DNA of 64,000 bases from an uncultured Anaeroplasmataceae bacterium. Lineage in GTDB: Bacteria; Bacillota_I; Bacilli_A; Acholeplasmatales; Anaeroplasmataceae. A program made the translations under genes and the position numbers. Below the pieces are notes generated by a model, which saw only the letters and a program-made list of their open reading frames with translations, was not told the DNA's origin and made no database searches. The first letter of the stretch is position 1. Every line of letters begins with the position of its first letter. This document shows, one piece after another, positions 59,856-64,000 of this stretch. The stretch lies in the NCBI GenBank assembly GCA_910584005.1, contig CAJTXR010000002.1, forward strand, positions 186,001-250,000. Direction: 5' to 3'.

Positions 59856-60460
59856 TTTATTTTTTGATATATGAATTGTTCTAAGCCTGTATCTTTTGTT
59901 AAAATAGTTTTATCCTTAAATTTAAAGCTGTAAAGATAAAGCATCCGCAGATTACCTATATTTCCACCAATATGAATTGAAAGAAAAAACGCCATACCAA
60001 AATAATAAAGATAATCTAAAAAGTAAAACCAAATAAGTAAAGCGATGAAAAAAATGGTAAATACGATAAAGGGAACGATAAGGGCCAAAATAGTACCTTT
60101 TCTATAAATATAAATATTAGGAACACCACAGTATGTACCCCAAGCATTGATTCCAAAGATTAGTTTTTGTTTTGTTAAAATTTTATAAGTGACTCCACGA
60201 ACAAACTCATGAATAAACATATAAAAAAATAGAAAAATGAAACAAATCAAAAAAAAGATAATCGTTCTTGAATTTAATTCAAAATTAATCTTGTCTGATC
60301 TATGAGGAATAAAATATATAAGTAAAGAAATCCCAAAAACAATACCAACTACTCCTAAAGTTGCTAAATTCAATAGAATTTTAGTTTTTTTCTTATTAAT
60401 ATCTACATGATAGATTTCTTGATAGGTTTCAGGTAATTCTAATTCATAATACTTTGCCAT
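59846..60460 (-). CDS. DUF3267-like membrane protein with altered zinc motif
   Basis: Protein of 204 residues with about four membrane helices. The second helix region reads FMFIHEFVRGVTYKI, at the place where DUF3267/M50-like membrane metalloproteases have HExxH; here the second His is Arg (HEFVR). A later FGMAFFLSIHIGGNIGNLRMLYLY segment resembles the region that holds the third ligand. With one ligand changed it is probably not a normal protease, though the family contains such variants. SD AGGAGG before the ATG at 60458-60460. Converges on cotE. Confidence 0.65.
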   Translation of the reverse strand: MAKYYELELPETYQEIYHVDINKKKTKILLNLATLGVVGIVFGISLLIYFIPHRSDKINFELNSRTIIFFLICFIFLFFYMFIHEFVRGVTYKILTKQKLIFGINAWGTYCGVPNIYIYRKGTILALIVPFIVFTIFFIALLIWFYFLDYLYYFGMAFFLSIHIGGNIGNLRMLYLYSFKFKDKTILTKDTGLEQFIYQKIKQN

Positions 60461-60531
60461 ATAAATATTCCTCCTTTTTTAAAATTATATATTAGGAATA
60501 GAAGTCTGTCAATTTGTCATATTAAGAAAAC

Positions 60532-60560
60532 TTGTTATTTGGCTCATTTTGGGATATAAT
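60532..60560 (+). promoter_or_regulatory. Promoter of the GT4 glycosyltransferase gene
   Basis: TTGTTA (60532-60537), 17-base spacer, TATAAT (60555-60560). Confidence 0.7.
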
Positions 60561-60583
60561 GATAGTAAAGTGAGATGAAATTA

Positions 60584-61627
60584 ATGAAAATAGTTGTAAA
60601 TATGCTTTCCAAGGCAGATAGTGTTGATGGTCAAGGGGTCGGAAGTGCCTATATTGAACAAGTGAACTTAATTAAAGAAGAATTAAATGATATATTTGAG
60701 GTTCGAATTAATTCTAAAAAAAAGGCGGATATTGTTCATGTTCATTCAGTTAATCCTGGATTTTATTTTCGTTTTAAAAAGAAAAATGGTGTTCGAGTAA
60801 TGTACTGTCATTTTTTACCAGAAACGTTAAAAGGGTCAATCAAATTACCTAAGCCTATATTTGCTATTTTTTGTAAATATGTGATGTCATTTTATAAAAA
60901 AGCAGAATATTTGGTTGTGGTCAATCCTATTTTTAAACAAGATTTGATCCGTCTAGGCGTCAAAGAAGAACGGATAATTTATATTCCTAATTATGTTTCT
61001 AAGGATAGTTTTTATCCAATTTCAAAAGATGAGGCTTTAGAGGTTAGAAGAAAATATAATATCCCAGAAGACCGATTTGTCGTTTTAGGTTGCGGACAGG
61101 TTCAAACAAGAAAGGGTGTTCTTGATTTTGTTGAGGTTGCCAAAATGAATCCGGATATTGAATTTGTGTGGTGTGGAGGATTTAGCTTTAAAGGGATTAC
61201 CGATGGCTACAATGAATTAAAGAAGATTGTAGATAATCCTCCATGTGAAAACCTTAAATTTCTAGGGATAATCCCCCGAACAGAAATGAATTTAATGTTT
61301 AATATGTCGGATTGTTTATTTATGCCTTCCTATAATGAATTGTTTCCTATGTCAATATTAGAGGCAGCTTCAGCGGGCAAACCAATTGTTTTAAGGGACT
61401 TAGATTTATATGAAGATATATTGTGGGATAATTATTTAAAGGGAACAAACAATGAGGACTTTTCTTCTTTAATTCGTACATTAGCTCAGAATACTTCATA
61501 TTATGAAAAGGCATGTCAACTTTCTAACCATATTTCAGAATATTATTCTAAAGAAAATGTGGCAAAACTTTGGAAAGATTTTTATTTAAATATCTATGAA
61601 ACTAGAAAAGATAACAAGAAAAAATAA
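60584..61627 (+). CDS. GT4-family glycosyltransferase, probably lipid-directed
   Basis: GT-B glycosyltransferase of 347 residues. I choose ATG 60584 (GTGAG nine bases upstream) because the ATG three codons earlier abuts the SD. The nucleotide-sugar domain has VVLGCGQVQTRKGVLDFVE, WCGGFSFKG and FLGIIPRTEMNLMFNMSD, with the family E-x7-E motif in NELFPMSILEAASAGKP. The pattern is like Mollicute/Bacillota diacylglycerol glucosyltransferases (glycolipid synthesis at the membrane), but the acceptor is uncertain. It is monocistronic. Confidence 0.8.
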   Translation: MKIVVNMLSKADSVDGQGVGSAYIEQVNLIKEELNDIFEVRINSKKKADIVHVHSVNPGFYFRFKKKNGVRVMYCHFLPETLKGSIKLPKPIFAIFCKYVMSFYKKAEYLVVVNPIFKQDLIRLGVKEERIIYIPNYVSKDSFYPISKDEALEVRRKYNIPEDRFVVLGCGQVQTRKGVLDFVEVAKMNPDIEFVWCGGFSFKGITDGYNELKKIVDNPPCENLKFLGIIPRTEMNLMFNMSDCLFMPSYNELFPMSILEAASAGKPIVLRDLDLYEDILWDNYLKGTNNEDFSSLIRTLAQNTSYYEKACQLSNHISEYYSKENVAKLWKDFYLNIYETRKDNKKK

Positions 61628-61628
61628 T

Positions 61629-61655
61629 GGAAAGGATTTATTTCCTTTCTTTTTT
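61629..61655 (+). terminator. Terminator after the GT4 gene
   Basis: GAAAGGA / TCCTTTC stem with TTTATT loop and T run. Confidence 0.75.
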
Positions 61656-61656
61656 C

Positions 61657-61685
61657 TTGTTATTCCTAGTGTTTTACGATATAAT
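61657..61685 (+). promoter_or_regulatory. Promoter of folT with riboswitch leader
   Basis: TTGTTA (61657-61662), 17-base spacer, TATAAT (61680-61685). The expected transcription start is about 10 bases before the riboswitch. Confidence 0.75.
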
Positions 61686-61696
61686 TAAATTATTAT

Positions 61697-61786
61697 AACA
61701 GAGAAGAAAAATTGCGTTAAGTGCTTTATCATAGGTGAGTGATATTGACGAACACATTTGTGGCGGTAATTTTTCGCATCCGCTGT
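61697..61786 (+). ncRNA. Tetrahydrofolate (THF) riboswitch
   Basis: The aptamer of the folT class. Conserved blocks appear in order and with normal spacing: GAGAAG near 61701, GCGTTAAGTG (61714-61723), GACGAAC (61747-61753), GGCGGTAAT and GCATCCGCT (61776-61784). A P1 pairing ACAG (61698) / CTGT (61782-61785) closes it. It precedes a folate-transporter gene, so folate would repress uptake. The aptamer overlaps an alternative GTG start at 61735, ruling that start out. Confidence 0.9.
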
Positions 61787-61798
61787 ATTTATATAGTG

Positions 61799-61816
61799 GA
61801 TCTCTTTTTGGAGGTC
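61799..61816 (+). promoter_or_regulatory. SD-sequestering hairpin (riboswitch expression platform)
   Basis: GATCTC (61799-61804) pairs with GAGGTC (61811-61816) around TTTTTG. The second arm contains most of the GGAGG ribosome binding site, so the riboswitch probably acts at translation. Confidence 0.5.
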
Positions 61817-61824
61817 TTTTATTT

Positions 61825-63027
61825 ATGCTCTTTTTGAAGATTTTAAAAAAATATAAAATAAGTATACTCATTTATGTATTAACCTTTTTTTTAATAGGAT
61901 ATTTTATAACTGATTATTTTTATAATGAAAATTATTCATATTATGTTTATCAATTTAAAACAGAATCTTTATCAATAGATAAATTTATTGATAAAGAAGA
62001 ATATAAAAAAGTATTCTCATATATTGATGAACAAAACAAACTTTCTGAAACGGATTCAACGATAAAAAAAATAAGTTATGCCAAAATAGATTATGAAAAA
62101 ATGCTGGAAAAATCAACTATACGTAAAACAGAAGAAGGGCTTGAACTTAGTGTTCAAAAAAAATATTTTCCTTCTATAGCAAGTAGCAAATCGGGTGCAA
62201 ATAAGGGAGAAAATAGAGTTAAAAATTATTTTACTTTAGTTTTTTCTCATTTAGAGCCATCTATAGAAGTTCAATCTGTACAACTAAGATATTATAAAAA
62301 TCCTTTTTCTATTGGTGGAATCGTTGCTGGAAGTAGCTTCCTCCTTTTAGGATTGGTGATTGGTATCCTCATATGGTTCAATAAAATTGAAATGAAAGAA
62401 GAGATTGAGGATAACCACACTGTTTTTAAATCTGTGTTTCATCTCGGGTATTGGAAAGAATCAATCTCTTTTATGAAAAATGTAAAAAACTTGTGTACAA
62501 TAAGTATTTTATTTAGTTTTATGCTCTTATGTAAATTAATTCCGATTCCTTCTGGCTTTGGAAGCTTAGGAATTGGATTTACTTATTTGTTTTTTGCAAC
62601 CATATGCTTAATATATGGACCTATATGTGGTTTATTCATTGGCTTTTGTTCGGATGTGATCGGCTATTTTATTCATCCATCTAATGTTTTCTTCTTGGGG
62701 TATACATTAGATGCAATGTTGTCTGGATTTATATATGGTCTTTGCTTCTATAAAAAAAGAATTACTTTTGCCAATTGTTTTATTGCTCGTTTTTTTGTCA
62801 ATATATTCATTAATGTTGGTTTGGGATCTTTATGGTGGAAAATTCTTTATAAGCTAAATTTTGAAGCATATTTGGCTTATATGGGGTTAACTTCTTTTCC
62901 AAAAAATGTTTTATATCTTTTACCCCAAAGCATTCTTTTATTTCTCGTAATTAAAGCCTTAAGCAAACCTCTTACAAGTTTTGGACTTATTGATCAGAAA
63001 ATAAGTGAAAATATTGGCTTATTTTAA
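61825..63027 (+). CDS. folT: Folate ECF transporter S component with N-terminal extension
   Basis: Substrate-binding membrane subunit of an ECF-type folate transporter; it needs EcfA/A'/T from elsewhere. I start at ATG 61825, ten bases after GGAGG. The protein is 400 residues, while S components are about 170-190. The C-terminal FolT part (about 225-395) has GSLGIGFTYLFFAT, GPICGLFIGFCSDVIGYF and LGYTLDAMLSGFIYGL. The first 220 residues are extra: one membrane helix (about 9-28), an extracytoplasmic domain of about 125 residues, and a second helix (about 157-182). The THF riboswitch upstream confirms the substrate. Confidence 0.9.
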   Translation: MLFLKILKKYKISILIYVLTFFLIGYFITDYFYNENYSYYVYQFKTESLSIDKFIDKEEYKKVFSYIDEQNKLSETDSTIKKISYAKIDYEKMLEKSTIRKTEEGLELSVQKKYFPSIASSKSGANKGENRVKNYFTLVFSHLEPSIEVQSVQLRYYKNPFSIGGIVAGSSFLLLGLVIGILIWFNKIEMKEEIEDNHTVFKSVFHLGYWKESISFMKNVKNLCTISILFSFMLLCKLIPIPSGFGSLGIGFTYLFFATICLIYGPICGLFIGFCSDVIGYFIHPSNVFFLGYTLDAMLSGFIYGLCFYKKRITFANCFIARFFVNIFINVGLGSLWWKILYKLNFEAYLAYMGLTSFPKNVLYLLPQSILLFLVIKALSKPLTSFGLIDQKISENIGLF

Positions 63028-63047
63028 AAATAAATGAGAAAAAAGAA

Positions 63048-63076
63048 TTGACACTTGTTTTATGTTTTGATATAAT
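63048..63076 (+). promoter_or_regulatory. Consensus promoter of the rplKA operon
   Basis: Perfect TTGACA (63048-63053), 17-base spacer, perfect TATAAT (63071-63076). It is the strongest promoter seen in the window. Confidence 0.85.
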
Positions 63077-63086
63077 TTATAAGCAT

Positions 63087-63143
63087 GTGTATGTTTTATA
63101 CACGTTTGAGTGGGAGGATTTTAAATGAAATCTGTAGAACCAC
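63087..63143 (+). promoter_or_regulatory. rplK leader with hairpin and GTGG...CCAC motif
   Basis: GTGTAT / ATACAC hairpin (63087-63103), then GTGGGAGGA at 63110 and ACCACA at 63139. GTGGGAGGA...ACCACA recurs before rplA (63628-63654), so it is likely an L1- or L11-responsive mRNA site. Confidence 0.5.
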
Positions 63144-63151
63144 ATCATTGA
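63125..63151 (+). CDS. Possible 8-codon leader peptide before rplK
   Basis: ATG at 63125, seven bases after GGGAGG, encodes MKSVEPHH and a TGA stop, ending 19 bases before rplK. The SD is better than that of many real genes here. However, the bases are also part of the shared leader motif, and the second copy of that motif lacks the ORF, so it may be coincidence. Confidence 0.3.
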   Translation: MKSVEPHH

Positions 63152-63169
63152 AAGAAGGAGGAAACAATT

Positions 63170-63595
63170 ATGGCAAAGAAAGTTGTAAAGGTAGTCAAAT
63201 TACAAATTCAAGCCGGCAAAGCTAATCCAGCTCCACCAGTAGGTCCAGCTTTAGGACAGGCAGGTGTAAATATTCCAGGCTTTTGTTCTCAATTCAATGA
63301 CCAAACAAAGGATAAAATGGGATATATGTTACCAGTTGTTATCTCAGTTTATGAAGACCGTTCTTTTACTTTCGTAGTAAAAACTCCACCAGCTTCTGAT
63401 TTATTAAAGAAAGCTGCTGGAATCGATAAAGGTTCTGAAAACTCTAAGAAGCACACTGTAGCAAAAATATCTAGACAAAAGGCAAGAGAAATAGCAGAGA
63501 TGAAGATGCCAGATTTAAATGCTAACGATATTGAAGCTGCGACTAACATTATTGCTGGTACGGCTAGAAATATGGGCATCGTTGTCGAAGACTAG
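63170..63595 (+). CDS. rplK: Large-subunit ribosomal protein L11
   Basis: Ribosomal protein of 141 residues (standard length) that binds the GTPase-associated centre of 23S rRNA. The sequence begins KKVVKVVKLQIQAGKANPAP, followed by PPVGPALGQAGVNI; the C-terminal rRNA-binding half contains KTPPASDLLKKAAG and ends GTARNMGIVVED. SD AAGGAGG. nusG, its usual upstream neighbour, is absent here; folT precedes it. It forms an operon with rplA. Confidence 0.97.
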   Translation: MAKKVVKVVKLQIQAGKANPAPPVGPALGQAGVNIPGFCSQFNDQTKDKMGYMLPVVISVYEDRSFTFVVKTPPASDLLKKAAGIDKGSENSKKHTVAKISRQKAREIAEMKMPDLNANDIEAATNIIAGTARNMGIVVED

Positions 63596-63603
63596 TTTCT
63601 TAA

Positions 63604-63654
63604 GGTTGTTAATAACAGCCTAAATTTGTGGGAGGAATTCCCGCTTATACCACA
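63604..63654 (+). promoter_or_regulatory. rplK-rplA intercistronic hairpins, likely L1 site
   Basis: GGTTGTT / AACAGCC hairpin (63604-63620), then TGTGG (63627-63631) pairs with CCACA (63650-63654), enclosing GGAATTCC. The GTGGGAGGA...ACCACA block matches the rplK leader. L1 autoregulates by binding its own mRNA, so this is a probable target. Confidence 0.5.
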
Positions 63655-63670
63655 TTTTAGGAGGAATAAT

Positions 63671-64000
63671 ATGAAGAGAGGAAAAAAATACGTTGAAGCA
63701 GCTAAACTTGTAGATGGCTCAAAGGTATATAGTGCTTTAGAAGCATTAGATTTAGCTTGTAAGACATCTACTGCTAAGTTTGATGCATCTGTTGATGTTG
63801 CATTTCGCTTAAACATCGATCCACGTAAGGCTGAACAAAATATTCGTGGGGCTATCGTATTACCTAATGGAACTGGAAAAACTCGTAAAGTTTTAGTTGT
63901 TTGTCGTGGGGCAAAGCAAACTGAAGCAAAAGAGGCTGGAGCAGATTTTGTTGGTGATTCTGATATGATTGTAAAAATCAATCAAGGTTGGTTTGATTTC
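63671..64000 (+). CDS. rplA: Large-subunit ribosomal protein L1 (3' end outside window)
   Basis: The first 110 codons of ribosomal protein L1 (full length about 230). It begins KRGKKYVEAAKLVD, then FDASVDVAFRLNIDPRKAEQ and IRGAIVLPNGTGKTRKVLV, the classic L1 N-terminal domain, and reads open to the last base. SD AGGAGG at 63659-63664. L1 forms the ribosomal E-site stalk and often represses its own operon. Confidence 0.96.
   Translation, partial: MKRGKKYVEAAKLVDGSKVYSALEALDLACKTSTAKFDASVDVAFRLNIDPRKAEQNIRGAIVLPNGTGKTRKVLVVCRGAKQTEAKEAGADFVGDSDMIVKINQGWFDF

Noticed and set aside
61735..61824. A GTG start at 61735 giving a FolT 30 residues longer
   Set aside because: These bases are the 3' half of the THF riboswitch, and a good SD (GGAGG) precedes the ATG at 61825.

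Overview
The window is a low-GC, gene-dense chromosomal segment from a spore-forming, apparently anaerobic member of the Bacillota (Bacilli / Erysipelotrichia-like side). The evidence is: a three-gene GerA-type germinant receptor operon; a CotE spore-coat morphogen; an anaerobic ribonucleotide reductase with its activase; an FprA-type oxygen/NO-detoxifying flavodiiron protein; a K+-dependent membrane pyrophosphatase; A/T-rich codon use; and strong AGGAGG-type ribosome binding sites. UGA is used as a stop and the single tRNA-Trp has anticodon CCA, so the mollicute code is not in use. The exact lineage cannot be fixed without a search.

Layout. 1-3.7 kb: end of a diacylglycerol-kinase-like gene, then gerAB-gerAA-gerAC. 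3.7-9.3 kb: envelope and surface genes: two DUF5011-like Ig-domain proteins on the minus strand, a large InlB-repeat/OB-fold lipoprotein, and a barstar-barnase pair in which the RNase is carried on an InlB-repeat lipoprotein. 9.4-14.2 kb: membrane pyrophosphatase, flavodiiron protein and an ArsB/SLC13-type permease. 14.2-19.4 kb: a two-component system, an orphan radical SAM protein and small membrane proteins.

19.7-30.1 kb is the accessory island and the most interesting part. It holds a leader ORF plus terminator, a small HTH regulator, a phage tail-fibre-like protein with a Ser-rich tail, a PLOD-type glycosyltransferase, an LL-H-type holin-like protein, and a 1787-residue Rhs/YD-repeat protein with pretoxin membrane segments, a HINT protease and an LHH (HNH/Endo VII) nuclease tip. 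These are followed by its probable immunity protein, the remnant of another Rhs tip, a GHMP sugar kinase and a sugar-nucleotidyltransferase. No integrase, transposase, capsid or terminase gene is present. I read it as a polymorphic-toxin locus assembled from phage-tail parts with its own possible glycosylation pathway.

30.3-64 kb is mostly housekeeping: tRNA-Trp, a giant membrane-anchored repeat protein, nrdD-nrdG, ligA-uvrA, a lipoprotein, tsaE-tsaB-rimI(GNAT fusion)-ybaK, glnS, an ABC-F protein, pcrA, a DUF2089/DUF4097/heterodimeric ABC exporter operon with a palindrome inside its promoter, small conserved and membrane proteins, cotE, a DUF3267-like membrane protein, a GT4 glycosyltransferase, a folate transporter (folT) under a THF riboswitch with an unusual N-terminal extension, and rplK-rplA with likely autoregulatory leaders at the right edge. 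Transcription units are well marked by rho-independent terminators, several of them bidirectional.
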